NCBI RefSeq assembly: GCF_021109255.1
Contig: NZ_JAJODG010000002.1
Strand: one strand, 5' to 3'
Length of the DNA: 64,000 bases
DNA from: Merdimmobilis hominis
GTDB taxonomy: Bacteria > Bacillota > Clostridia > Oscillospirales > Ruminococcaceae
Notes under the pieces: generated by a model
What the model was told of the DNA's origin: nothing
Databases searched by the model: none
The model's input: the letters and a program-made list of their open reading frames with translations, nothing else
Shown here: one piece after another, positions 1 through 7,405 of the stretch
Layout of the letters: each line of letters begins with the position of its first letter
How positions within the stretch are numbered: position 1 is the stretch's first letter
Program-made: the position numbers and the translations under genes

Positions 1-354
1 GGCAAATACCCGGTCGATGGCTTCCCGGCTGTCCAGCAGCAGGGCGCCCAGCAGGGTCAGCACCGCCATCAATCCCACCACCCGGTATTTTTCATAAGAG
101 AGGGCCCAGTCCGCTGGCGCCAACGCCCCCAAGGCATCCAAAAATAGGTAGAGGGAGAATCCCCAGAACAGCCAATAATCGGTCAGCGGCCGCAGGAGGC
201 ATTTTCGTTCCCACAGGTACTTGGCAGAAAGGGCCGCTGCCCCCAGAAGCAGGAGCAGGGAGAGTTCCATCAAGTGGAAAGACCTCCCCGCTGCCAGTTC
301 AAAAAATGTGAAAAACAGCGCCAGGTGGAAGAGGACAGGCAGGCGTTTTTCCAT
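1..354 (-). CDS. Polysaccharide polymerase/ligase-like membrane protein (N-terminal part)
   Basis: The N-terminal 118 codons of a protein that runs off the left edge. It starts with ATG at 354, three bases past the stop of the flippase gene, so it is the next gene of the same operon. The visible part has hydrophobic stretches at about residues 7-20, 28-40, 55-72 and 90-105 with short charged links. This multi-span pattern, directly after a Wzx-type flippase, suggests an O-antigen/exopolysaccharide polymerase (Wzy) or ligase. No diagnostic motif lies in the visible piece, so the function is inferred from context and could be another integral membrane protein. Confidence 0.55.
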   Translation of the reverse strand, partial: MEKRLPVLFHLALFFTFFELAAGRSFHLMELSLLLLLGAAALSAKYLWERKCLLRPLTDYWLFWGFSLYLFLDALGALAPADWALSYEKYRVVGLMAVLTLLGALLLDSREAIDRVFA

Positions 355-357
355 CGG

Positions 358-1584
358 TCACATCCCCTTTGCAGATCGTTGGTCCAGTCCGCGGCAGTAG
401 CGGTAGAACCCCAGATATCCCACGCTAAGCAGCCCTGCGTGGTAAAACAAAAACATGGCCGGCCCAATCCCCGGTACCCCTAAGGGCACCGCCGCCAAGA
501 GGAGCATCCCCCCCTGCCACAGGGCGGTGGCCTTCTGCCGGCCCCGGGCGATGGCTGCGGTGGAAGTGGGCACGGTGACAAACCGCACCAAATAAAGAGG
601 CAGCAGAAGGCGCAGGTAGAGGATGGCTGGTTCCCACCCCGGCCCAAACAACAGACGGACCGCCGGGCCAGCCAGCAGGAACAGCGCCCCATATCCCAGC
701 GTACCCAAGGGAAGGAGCCCGCGGGTCACCTTGGCAAGGAGCCCCTTTTCCCCCGCCCGGGAGAGGTACGCCTGCCCCACTGGGGAGGACACCAAAGAAA
801 TAGGGGCCGAGAGGAGCCGCACCGCCAAGGAATAGCTCCCCAGGGCCCCGGCGGAAAAGAGGCGGGCAAAGCCATACCCCGCCAAACTGTAGGCGAGGTT
901 TCCCAACAGGGAGCCGGGCAGCGTGTATAGGGGGAAGCTCCGGTTGTCCCGCAAAAGGGGGAGAAGGCACTGCCCCTCCACCTTTTTTCCAAATAAGGAA
1001 CACGCCCCTTGGCACAAAGGGAAACAGGCGGCCCCATAGGCGAGGATATGCCCTAGGCAGAGGCCCTCTGCCCCCCAAGAGGAAAGGATGGGTTGTCCCA
1101 AGGCGAGAGCCACCCCCCGGGTGACATTGGCCCGGCAGATGGCGCCGGTGTTTTGCAGCTTCAGGTTCGCCCCCACAAAGGCGGCGTGAACCCCCACAGC
1201 AAAGGTCGCCGGGGCGATCAGCCATACCCATTTATAGGAAGACGCGGAAAAATAAGCGGCGATAGGCCGGGCAAACAAGCCCAGGGGCAGAAGCAGCAGC
1301 GACACTCCAACGCATAGGGAGAGGGAGATGCGCAAAAGGCCGGAGGCTTGTCCCTCCCCTGGGGCCACTATCAGCGCCAGGTCGTATTTTAAACAGGCCA
1401 GCTGCCCGGTCAAGTTGAGAGTGGAGACAAAAAGGGCATAGGCTCCCAATTCTCCTGGGGTGTACAGCCTCGCCAAAAGGGGCGACGCCAGCATGGGGAG
1501 CAGCTGGGCCAGGGCGGAACCGGTAGTCAAAGCGGCGGCAGCGCGGAAAAAACCGTCGCGAGGGATGGGCTTTCGAAACTTCAT
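358..1584 (-). CDS. Oligosaccharide flippase (Wzx / polysaccharide biosynthesis family)
   Basis: A 408-aa protein with roughly 12 hydrophobic segments. The N-terminus, with residues like TTGSALAQLLPMLASPLLAR and LYTPGELGAYALF, is typical of the MOP-superfamily polysaccharide exporters that flip lipid-linked glycan units across the membrane. Length fits the family (400-480 aa). The ATG overlaps the stop of the upstream oxidoreductase as ATGA (1581-1584), so the two are translationally coupled. With the polymerase-like gene it forms the tail of a surface-glycan cluster continuing left of the window. The glycan substrate cannot be told. Confidence 0.85.
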   Translation of the reverse strand: MKFRKPIPRDGFFRAAAALTTGSALAQLLPMLASPLLARLYTPGELGAYALFVSTLNLTGQLACLKYDLALIVAPGEGQASGLLRISLSLCVGVSLLLLPLGLFARPIAAYFSASSYKWVWLIAPATFAVGVHAAFVGANLKLQNTGAICRANVTRGVALALGQPILSSWGAEGLCLGHILAYGAACFPLCQGACSLFGKKVEGQCLLPLLRDNRSFPLYTLPGSLLGNLAYSLAGYGFARLFSAGALGSYSLAVRLLSAPISLVSSPVGQAYLSRAGEKGLLAKVTRGLLPLGTLGYGALFLLAGPAVRLLFGPGWEPAILYLRLLLPLYLVRFVTVPTSTAAIARGRQKATALWQGGMLLLAAVPLGVPGIGPAMFLFYHAGLLSVGYLGFYRYCRGLDQRSAKGM

Positions 1585-2648
1585 CGGTCAAACCGGCCCT
1601 TGTAAGCGCCGGACCACCCTTCTTTCAGCGGGAGGGATACCGGCCGGTGTTCCGCCGCCGACTGGTAAACAGCTAGAACCAGCTCCAGGGCCCGCAAGCC
1701 ATCCTCCCCATTACAGAGGGGTTGCCGACCCGTTTGGATGCACTCCGCCACATCCCGGTAAAGAGCGGTGTGGCCAAATCCATAGATATTGCCAGGGACT
1801 TCCTCAAAGGCGGAAAGATCCTCCTCGCCGGATTCGGTGCGGAAGATCTCCAACCGGTTCACCGATTTCCCCCCGATCCGCACCGTCCCTTTTTCCCCAT
1901 AGATCGAAAGGGTTTCCTCCAAGTTTTCGGGAAAGATATTGCTGGTGCCTTCCAGCAGACCATAAGACCCATTTGCGAACCGCACAACCGCTAGGCCCAG
2001 GTCTTCCCCCTCGATGTAAGGATGGTTCAGCCGGTCGGTGTAGGCGAACACCTCGGCAGCCTCCCCGCCCAGGTACCGCAGCAGGTCGATGTTGTGGATG
2101 CATTGGTTCATCAAAACCCCGCCGTCCGACTCCCACCGTCCCCTCCAATCCGCCTGGCGGTAATAGGACTCCCCACGGTTCCACAGCACCGAGGCGGACA
2201 GGTGGAAAATCCGGCCCAACTCCCCCCTGTCCACTGCCTGCTTCACCCGTTGTACCGCCCGGTTGAACCGGTTCTGATGGCAGACAGCCAGCACCAACCC
2301 CTTTTTGCTGGCCAAAGAAAGGAGGTTTTCCGCCTCCGCAATGGAGAGTGCGATCGGTTTTTCCACCAGCGTGGAACAGCCCGCCCAAAGGCAGGCCGCT
2401 GCAATGGTACCGTGGGAGCCGCTGTCGGTGGCGACCGCCACAAGATCCAGGTGTTCTTGTTCCAGCATCTTCTCATAATCCCGGTATACCACCGGGTGCA
2501 GGGAGAACTTCTCCGCCAAGTCCTCCCCTTTGGATGGTGCAAGATCGCACAGCGCCGCCACTTCTATCCCTTCACAGGCGCAGGCCGCTTTGAGATGGTT
2601 GGCGGCAATCCTGCCGCAGCCGACCAGTCCATACCGAATCCTCTTCAA
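1581..2648 (-). CDS. Gfo/Idh/MocA family NAD(P)-dependent oxidoreductase
   Basis: A 355-aa sugar-type dehydrogenase. The N-terminal Rossmann fold has GLVGCGRIAANH (residues about 5-16), and the family EKP motif appears as VEKPIALS near residue 95. The C-terminal Gfo/Idh half follows, with HNIDLLRYLGG near residue 180. The open frame extends upstream to 2837, but TTG at 2648 is preferred: it follows GGAGGGG with 7-nt spacing and places the Rossmann fold at the N-terminus. In this operon it probably makes a modified nucleotide sugar for the exported glycan. The exact substrate is unknown. Confidence 0.88.
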   Translation of the reverse strand: MKRIRYGLVGCGRIAANHLKAACACEGIEVAALCDLAPSKGEDLAEKFSLHPVVYRDYEKMLEQEHLDLVAVATDSGSHGTIAAACLWAGCSTLVEKPIALSIAEAENLLSLASKKGLVLAVCHQNRFNRAVQRVKQAVDRGELGRIFHLSASVLWNRGESYYRQADWRGRWESDGGVLMNQCIHNIDLLRYLGGEAAEVFAYTDRLNHPYIEGEDLGLAVVRFANGSYGLLEGTSNIFPENLEETLSIYGEKGTVRIGGKSVNRLEIFRTESGEEDLSAFEEVPGNIYGFGHTALYRDVAECIQTGRQPLCNGEDGLRALELVLAVYQSAAEHRPVSLPLKEGWSGAYKGRFDR

Positions 2649-2856
2649 ATGGATTCCCCTCCTCCAAAGCCACTTTCCAAGCGGCGTATCTATCCAATAG
2701 TATGCGGTGGATTCGGATGGATATACCGTCCAAAGCTCTCTGCCCATCTGGCTGTATCCGGGGGAATTCAGGGAATCCTCCCCCTTCCTGCGGCGGCAGA
2801 ATCCCCCGTTGTTTCGCCGGACTCCCATGTTTTTCAAAGATTTTTAAGCAAATGAG

Positions 2857-2885
2857 TTGACAGCCTGCCTCAAGACCGGTATACT
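2857..2885 (+). promoter_or_regulatory. SigA promoter for tRNA-Thr
   Basis: TTGACA (2857-2862), a 17-nt spacer, then TATACT (2880-2885), about 50 nt upstream of the mature tRNA. A near-consensus housekeeping promoter. Confidence 0.85.
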
Positions 2886-2933
2886 AAATGAGCAATTATT
2901 GTTTCTCCATCCGCCGATGGGGGAGGGTTTTTT

Positions 2934-3009
2934 GCTGGTATGGCTCAGTTGGTAGAGCAGCGCATTCGTAATGCGCAGGCCGTCGGTTCGAGTCCGACTA
3001 CCAGCTCCA
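2934..3009 (+). tRNA. tRNA-Thr (anticodon CGT)
   Basis: A 76-nt cloverleaf with encoded CCA. The acceptor GCTGGTA pairs with TACCAGC, followed by discriminator T and CCA. The D-arm is GCTC/GAGC. The anticodon stem GCGCA/TGCGC encloses loop TTCGTAA, giving anticodon CGT (reads ACG). The T-arm GTCGG/CCGAC has loop TTCGAGT. It lies between its own promoter and an immediate terminator, so it is a single-gene transcript. Confidence 0.97.
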
Positions 3010-3052
3010 GCCCGTCGCAAGCGACGTATCGCTTGCGACGGGCTTTTTCATT
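3010..3052 (+). terminator. Rho-independent terminator of tRNA-Thr
   Basis: A perfect 15-bp stem, 3010-3024 paired with 3029-3043, loop CGTA, followed by TTTTTCATTTT. It starts on the base after the CCA end. Confidence 0.93.
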
Positions 3053-3095
3053 TTATTACAAAGCTATCGTGCGCTCACTCTGCCGCTCCTCGCTT

Positions 3096-3241
3096 CCAAA
3101 CCGCAACCGCTTTGCCTCCTTACAGATGCGGCGTGCTCCCTGCGGGTGCTGGCGGTGGGTTGCGGTTTGGTTTTGGGCGCGAACCTGAAAGAAGATCGGT
3201 TCTGACCGGTTATTGCAAAAAGCGAAGGCATATGCCTTCGC
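3096..3241. repeat. Intergenic inverted repeats downstream of tRNA-Thr
   Basis: CCAAACCGCAACC (3096-3108) is perfectly repeated in inverted orientation at 3158-3170, enclosing 49 nt. A separate 20-nt perfect palindrome occupies 3222-3241 (GCGAAGGC/GCCTTCGC with a central AT-rich core). No convincing reading frame or ribosome binding site lies in 3053-3268. It could be a remnant of a small non-autonomous repeat element inserted behind the tRNA; one copy cannot show this. Confidence 0.45.
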
Positions 3242-3268
3242 CGCCTCATTTTATCGCTGCCAATATGG

Positions 3269-3310
3269 AAAAACCTCCGGATAAGCGTCATGCTTACCCG
3301 GAGGTTTTTT
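3269..3310 (-). terminator. Terminator downstream of the AraC-family gene
   Basis: An AAAAACCTCCGG...CCGGAGGTTTTTT hairpin with an imperfect inner stem, 28 nt past the stop of the AraC gene. U-tracts lie on both sides, so it can work in either direction. Confidence 0.85.
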
Positions 3311-3337
3311 ATTCCTACCCTTGCAGTGGGCCAGTTA

Positions 3338-4315
3338 TCATCCCCTGGGGATTTCTTCCTTGCTTTTGCGCCGATATTCCAGCGGGCTATCGCCCATACT
3401 CTCTTTAAAGGCGGCGGCAAATTTGCTCTGGTTCTCGTACCCCACCATATGGGCCGCCTGTGCCACCGTCATTCCCTCCTTCTCCAACAGCAAGGCGGCC
3501 CGCCTCATCCGCCAGTCCTTCCGGTAGGCGGCGATGGGCATGCCGTATACCCCTTTGAAACAGCTTTTCAATGCGGTGGCGCTGATGTTAAACTCCTGTG
3601 CTAACTGTTCGATGGTGATGGGCTCCCGCAAATCCTGGGTGAGGCGCTGCTGTACCCGTTTGGCAATCTCCACCTGTTCCGGCGGGAAGGCCCTTTGCTT
3701 TTTGCCGCCTATCCCCTCCCAAAAGGACAGGTACAGGAGGAATTCCTGGGCCTTCAGCTGTAAATATGCCTGGCGGGCCAAGGGAGGGGCCGAAGACAAG
3801 CCGGAAAAAACCCGTTCCACTTCCTCCCCCCGGTGGATGAGGCAGCAGTCGTCCTCGGCGAAAAGCCGCTGGAACAGCTTGGGAAGGGATACCCCCGCTT
3901 CTTGGAGGGCAACCGGCAGATGGTCCATCAGCTCCTCCTCATCCACCAGGATAGAAAGCCCCCGGTAATGGCCCAGAGGAAAGTCCATCCGCTGGCTGTG
4001 GTTGCGCACCCGGCTGAGGAACACCTCCCCCTCCCCCATGTAAAGGCAGCAGCCGTCCTGCATGCGGCACTCCATCCGGCCCGAGGAACAGTAACTGATC
4101 TCCACCCAAGGGCAGTCCACAGGCTTCATGGAAGAACAGGAGTGGGTATCCATCTTGTAATCCAAAAAGAACACCCCCGGCAGAACTGAGAACAGCTCCA
4201 TTTGGGCGGAACCTTCTTCACAACTCAATTGGCAAAGCATCCCCCCATCGGATTGAAGAACCGCATTTTCGATGGAAACAAATAAAGGCAAAACTTTTGC
4301 ATATTCCCAATGCAT
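3338..4315 (-). CDS. AraC-family transcriptional regulator
   Basis: A 325-aa protein whose C-terminal 100 residues form two helix-turn-helix motifs: TIEQLAQEFNISATALKSCF (about 229-248) and VAQAAHMVGYENQSKFAAAF (about 283-302), followed by SPLEYRR. This layout is like the PchR/YbtA branch of AraC regulators. The first 200 residues are an uncharacterised sensing domain rich in Cys and acidic residues. ATG at 4315 follows GAGGAG with good spacing. It diverges from the metal-efflux operon, so control of that operon or a metal/siderophore role is possible, but the ArsR gene at the far end is the likelier metal sensor. Confidence 0.88.
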   Translation of the reverse strand: MHWEYAKVLPLFVSIENAVLQSDGGMLCQLSCEEGSAQMELFSVLPGVFFLDYKMDTHSCSSMKPVDCPWVEISYCSSGRMECRMQDGCCLYMGEGEVFLSRVRNHSQRMDFPLGHYRGLSILVDEEELMDHLPVALQEAGVSLPKLFQRLFAEDDCCLIHRGEEVERVFSGLSSAPPLARQAYLQLKAQEFLLYLSFWEGIGGKKQRAFPPEQVEIAKRVQQRLTQDLREPITIEQLAQEFNISATALKSCFKGVYGMPIAAYRKDWRMRRAALLLEKEGMTVAQAAHMVGYENQSKFAAAFKESMGDSPLEYRRKSKEEIPRG

Positions 4316-4466
4316 TATTTCAACTCCTCTTCCCCATTCATTTCCCTATTTTAGGCTTCTTTCCCTCATCCTAGCAGATCACAAGAGGAAACGCAATGAA
4401 ATTTCAGTAGTTTCGCTCCATTTGGACAGCATTTCAATCCCAGTGGACACATTTTTACAGAACCTA

Positions 4467-4495
4467 TTGACGGTTCCCACCTCTCCGATTATAAT
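4467..4495 (+). promoter_or_regulatory. SigA promoter of the HMA/P1B-ATPase operon
   Basis: TTGACG (4467-4472), exactly 17 nt, then TATAAT (4490-4495). It lies 75 nt upstream of the HMA protein start and is followed at once by a dyad. Confidence 0.88.
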
Positions 4496-4502
4496 AAACA
4501 CA

Positions 4503-4535
4503 TGATCAATCAAACATTTATTTAATAGTTGATCA
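4503..4535 (+). promoter_or_regulatory. Candidate ArsR/CadC-type operator
   Basis: The dyad TGATCAA (4503-4509) / TTGATCA (4529-4535) encloses an AT-rich core with an imperfect inverted repeat, TCAA...TTGA, at 4510-4532. It covers the expected transcription start of the efflux operon. Position and composition resemble SmtB/CadC operators, which are AT-rich dyads at the start site. The ArsR protein encoded at 6735-7091 is the natural candidate to bind it; this is inference. Confidence 0.5.
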
Positions 4536-4570
4536 CAACACATCCGAAAGTATGGAAAGGAGCGTTCCTC

Positions 4571-4789
4571 ATGAAAAAAATCGTAAAATTGATCGACCTA
4601 GATTGCGCCAACTGCGCTGCCAAAATCGAAAACGCCATTCAAAAGATAGACGGGGTGGAAAAAGCCTCGGTCAGCTTTATGACACAAAAGATGACCATTG
4701 AAGCCCCTGAAGGCCGGATGGACGCCATTTTGCAGGAAGCCAAAAAGCTTATTCACAAACTGGAACCGGATGTGACTGTACAGCTGTAA
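4571..4789 (+). CDS. Stand-alone heavy-metal-associated (HMA) domain protein
   Basis: A 72-aa single HMA domain, beta-alpha-beta-beta-alpha-beta, with the soft-metal motif DCANCAAK near residues 9-16 (Cys-x-x-Cys). ATG at 4571 is preferred over the upstream in-frame ATG at 4529 because GGAAAGGAG sits 8 nt before it and the HMA fold starts there. It lies 37 nt before the P1B ATPase, whose own N-terminus lacks an HMA domain, so it probably serves as that pump's detached metal-binding module or chaperone. The metal is likely Zn/Cd/Pb-type, judging from the ATPase. Confidence 0.88.
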   Translation: MKKIVKLIDLDCANCAAKIENAIQKIDGVEKASVSFMTQKMTIEAPEGRMDAILQEAKKLIHKLEPDVTVQL

Positions 4790-4826
4790 CCCATCCGCAG
4801 CGACCCACCAGAAAGGAGCCCCTGTT

Positions 4827-6683
4827 ATGACAAGGAAACAAAAAAAGCAACTGACCCGCATTTTTCTCGCAGCCGCCATCTACGCGGCAGCCCTCATCCT
4901 GCCTCTCACCGGGGCGGTCCAGGTGGCGCTTTTCCTGGTGGGGTATGTGGTCGCCGGCGGGGACATCGTCCTCAAAGCGGCCAAGAACATCTCCCACGGA
5001 CAGGTATTCGATGAAAACTTCCTGATGACCGTCGCCACCATCGGCGCCCTGCTTCTGGGGGAGTACAGCGAAGGCATTGCCGTCATGCTGTTCTACCAGG
5101 TGGGCGAGTGGTTCCAATCCTACGCGGTGAGCAAATCCCGCCAGTCCATCTCCTCTTTGATGGACATCCGGCCGGATTATGCCAACGTAGAACGGGACGG
5201 CCAGCTGGTTCAGGTGGACCCGGAGGAAGTGGCCGTGGGGGATTCCATCGTGGTCAAACCCGGCGAGCGCATCCCCCTGGACGGGGTGGTTCTCACCGGC
5301 ACCTCCACCATTGACACCTCTGCCCTCACCGGGGAATCGGTACCGCGGGAGGTTCTGGAGGGCGATGAGGTCATCAGCGGCTGCATCAACCAGTCTGGCA
5401 TGCTGACCATCCGGGTCAGCAAGGAATTTGGGGAATCCACCGTGGCAAAAATCCTGGACTTGGTGGAAAATTCCAGCAGCAAAAAAAGCAAAAGCGAAAA
5501 CTTTATCACCAAATTTGCCCGCTATTATACCCCGGCTGTGGTTGTAGCTGCTGCTGTGTTGGCAGTGGTGCCCCCTTTGATGATGGGCGGCTCCTTCCTC
5601 CCCTGGATTCAGCGGGCGCTGACCTTCCTGGTCATCTCCTGCCCCTGCGCCCTGGTCATCTCCATCCCCCTGAGCTTTTTTGGCGGCATCGGCGGTGCCT
5701 CTAAATGCGGCATCCTCATCAAGGGCAGCAACTACCTGGAGGCCCTAGCCCAGGTGACTACTGTGGTCTTTGACAAAACCGGCACCTTGACCCAGGGCAG
5801 CTTTGAGGTCACCGCCATCCACCCGGAGCACGCCACGGAACAGGAGCTCCTGGGCTTGGCTGCCCTAGTGGAGAGCTATTCCGACCACCCCATCTCCCTT
5901 TCCCTGAAAAAAGCCTGGGGCAAGGAACTGGATTCCAGCGCCCTCTCCCAAGTGGAGGAAATCGCCGGCCACGGGGTAGTGGCCACCGTTGGCGGCAAAC
6001 GGGTGGCCGCAGGCAACTGCAAACTGATGGCAAAGCTGGGCGTCCAAGGCGCCAGAGATTGTGAGCTGGCTGGAACCGCCGTCCATGTGGCGGTGGATGG
6101 GGTGTACCAAGGCCATATCATCATCTCCGATGTTGTGAAGCCGGATGCCAAAGAGGCCATTACGGCCCTCAAGAGAAACGGTGTCCGCAAGACGGTTATG
6201 CTGACTGGCGACGCCGAAGCAGTGGGCAAATCCGTGGCCCAGAACTTGGGACTGGATGAGTACCATGCCGAACTGCTCCCCGGCGACAAAGTGGACGAAC
6301 TGGAGAAGCTCCTCCGCCAGAAGGGCAAAGGGGAGAACCTGGCCTTTGTGGGAGACGGCATCAACGACGCACCGGTGCTGACCCGGGCCGATGTGGGCAT
6401 CGCCATGGGCGGCCTCGGCTCCGACGCTGCCATTGAGGCGGCAGACATCGTCCTCATGGACGACAAGCCCTCCAAGATCGCCACTGCCATCCGCATCTCC
6501 CGCAAAACCCTGGGGATTGTCCGGCAGAACATCGTCTTCGCCCTGGGGGTCAAGGCCATTGTCCTCCTCTTGGGCGCACTGGGATACGCCAGCATGTGGG
6601 CGGCAGTCTTCGCCGATGTGGGGGTCTCGGTCATCGCCATCCTCAACGCCATCCGGGCGCTTTCGGTTAAAGAGTACAAATAA
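4827..6683 (+). CDS. P1B-type heavy-metal-translocating ATPase (Zn/Cd/Pb type)
   Basis: A 618-aa pump that exports metal at the cost of ATP. Features in order: two N-terminal membrane helices; the actuator domain with TGES near residue 170; the SCPCALV metal-transport motif near 270; the phosphorylation site DKTGTLT near 315; the HP signature SDHPIS near 350; GDGINDAP near 510; and two C-terminal helices with a conserved Asp (FADVGVSVIA), typical of the ZntA/CadA subgroup. It lacks the usual N-terminal HMA, which is encoded separately just upstream. A bidirectional terminator follows. An ArsR regulator lies convergent downstream. Zn/Cd specificity is inferred from motifs. Confidence 0.93.
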   Translation: MTRKQKKQLTRIFLAAAIYAAALILPLTGAVQVALFLVGYVVAGGDIVLKAAKNISHGQVFDENFLMTVATIGALLLGEYSEGIAVMLFYQVGEWFQSYAVSKSRQSISSLMDIRPDYANVERDGQLVQVDPEEVAVGDSIVVKPGERIPLDGVVLTGTSTIDTSALTGESVPREVLEGDEVISGCINQSGMLTIRVSKEFGESTVAKILDLVENSSSKKSKSENFITKFARYYTPAVVVAAAVLAVVPPLMMGGSFLPWIQRALTFLVISCPCALVISIPLSFFGGIGGASKCGILIKGSNYLEALAQVTTVVFDKTGTLTQGSFEVTAIHPEHATEQELLGLAALVESYSDHPISLSLKKAWGKELDSSALSQVEEIAGHGVVATVGGKRVAAGNCKLMAKLGVQGARDCELAGTAVHVAVDGVYQGHIIISDVVKPDAKEAITALKRNGVRKTVMLTGDAEAVGKSVAQNLGLDEYHAELLPGDKVDELEKLLRQKGKGENLAFVGDGINDAPVLTRADVGIAMGGLGSDAAIEAADIVLMDDKPSKIATAIRISRKTLGIVRQNIVFALGVKAIVLLLGALGYASMWAAVFADVGVSVIAILNAIRALSVKEYK

Positions 6684-6696
6684 AATGCCATCGGCT

Positions 6697-6731
6697 AAAA
6701 AGGACCCCAGCAAAGATGCTGGGGTCCTTTT
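6697..6731. terminator. Bidirectional terminator between ATPase and ArsR genes
   Basis: A perfect stem AAAAGGACCCCAGCA / TGCTGGGGTCCTTTT with loop AAGA, serving the two convergent genes. Confidence 0.93.
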
Positions 6732-6734
6732 CCA

Positions 6735-7091
6735 TTATAACGGGCAGTTCATCTCCAGATAATCCTCGATGAGCCGGTGGAGCAGTTTGGCCGGGCCGGT
6801 GTCCGCCAAGGTGTAGTGCATCTCCTTCCCTACTCGCCGGCTGGTGATCAGCCCATGCATCCGCAGGGATTTGAGATGGTGGGAAACCGCCGCCGAGGAC
6901 ATGCCCATGGCCGCGGCAATGTCTGAGACACACTCCTCACAGTGGCACAAAAACCAGAAGATGCGAAGGCGGGAGCCGTCGCTCACCTGCTGGAATACCG
7001 CAGCAGCTTGGGCAAAGCGGCCGGTATCCGGCATGTTTGCCAACACCGTTTCCACCGGCTGGTGGTGGTCGTGGGGCAGGGTTTTATCCAC
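6735..7091 (-). CDS. ArsR/SmtB-family metal-sensing repressor
   Basis: A winged-helix protein of about 118 aa. The recognition helix region is MSSAAVSHHLKSLR, and the wing follows as GLITSRRVGKEMHYTL. A metal-ligand-like cluster CHCEEC lies in the alpha3 helix before the recognition helix, as in CadC-type alpha3 sensors. An Asp/His spacing (DTGPAKLLHRLIED) resembles the alpha5 zinc site. The N-terminus has HDHH. GTG at 7091 is chosen over GTG at 7100 because the AAAAGGA site would otherwise abut the start. It probably represses the HMA/P1B operon until Zn or Cd binds. It has its own promoter. Confidence 0.88.
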   Translation of the reverse strand: MDKTLPHDHHQPVETVLANMPDTGRFAQAAAVFQQVSDGSRLRIFWFLCHCEECVSDIAAAMGMSSAAVSHHLKSLRMHGLITSRRVGKEMHYTLADTGPAKLLHRLIEDYLEMNCPL

Positions 7092-7141
7092 GGTGAGCAC
7101 TTCCTTTTCTCATTTGTTTTATTCTTTCATCCATTGACTCT

Positions 7142-7170
7142 ATCATAGCCCCTTTGGGGAAGTATGTCAA
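7142..7170 (-). promoter_or_regulatory. SigA promoter of the ArsR gene
   Basis: On the minus strand, TTGACA (7170-7165), 17 nt, TATGAT (7147-7142). The spacer holds a small CCCC/GGGG dyad. The rest of 7171-7280 shows nothing else recognisable. Confidence 0.85.
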
Positions 7171-7280
7171 TTGACCCAGCAAGCGGCTGAAATCCCCAGA
7201 CGGATAGGTTCCGCCCCCTCCCCCGCCAGCCCAATTCAAACCGCGGGGTGGGCCCGCTCTGCCATTTTCCTGTTTTCTCC

Positions 7281-7322
7281 AAAAAACCAACGGCTTCCTG
7301 CCAAAATCGACAGAAAGCCGTT
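7281..7322 (-). terminator. Terminator of the sigma/beta-propeller operon
   Basis: An AACGGCTT...AAGCCGTT stem (7289-7322) followed on the minus strand by GGTTTTTT. It lies about 85 nt past the stop of the beta-propeller gene. Confidence 0.75.
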
Positions 7323-7405
7323 CGGAAATCTTAAGAATTACAAACCGTGCCAGGGGACATTTTAAGGATGGGGCGGAGAATTAAATTTTGCAATGGCAAA
7401 AAAAC

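Noticed and set aside
2934..3010. tRNA-Thr as an integration site of a mobile element
   Set aside because: No integrase, no direct repeat of the tRNA 3' end, and the tRNA is followed by its own terminator.
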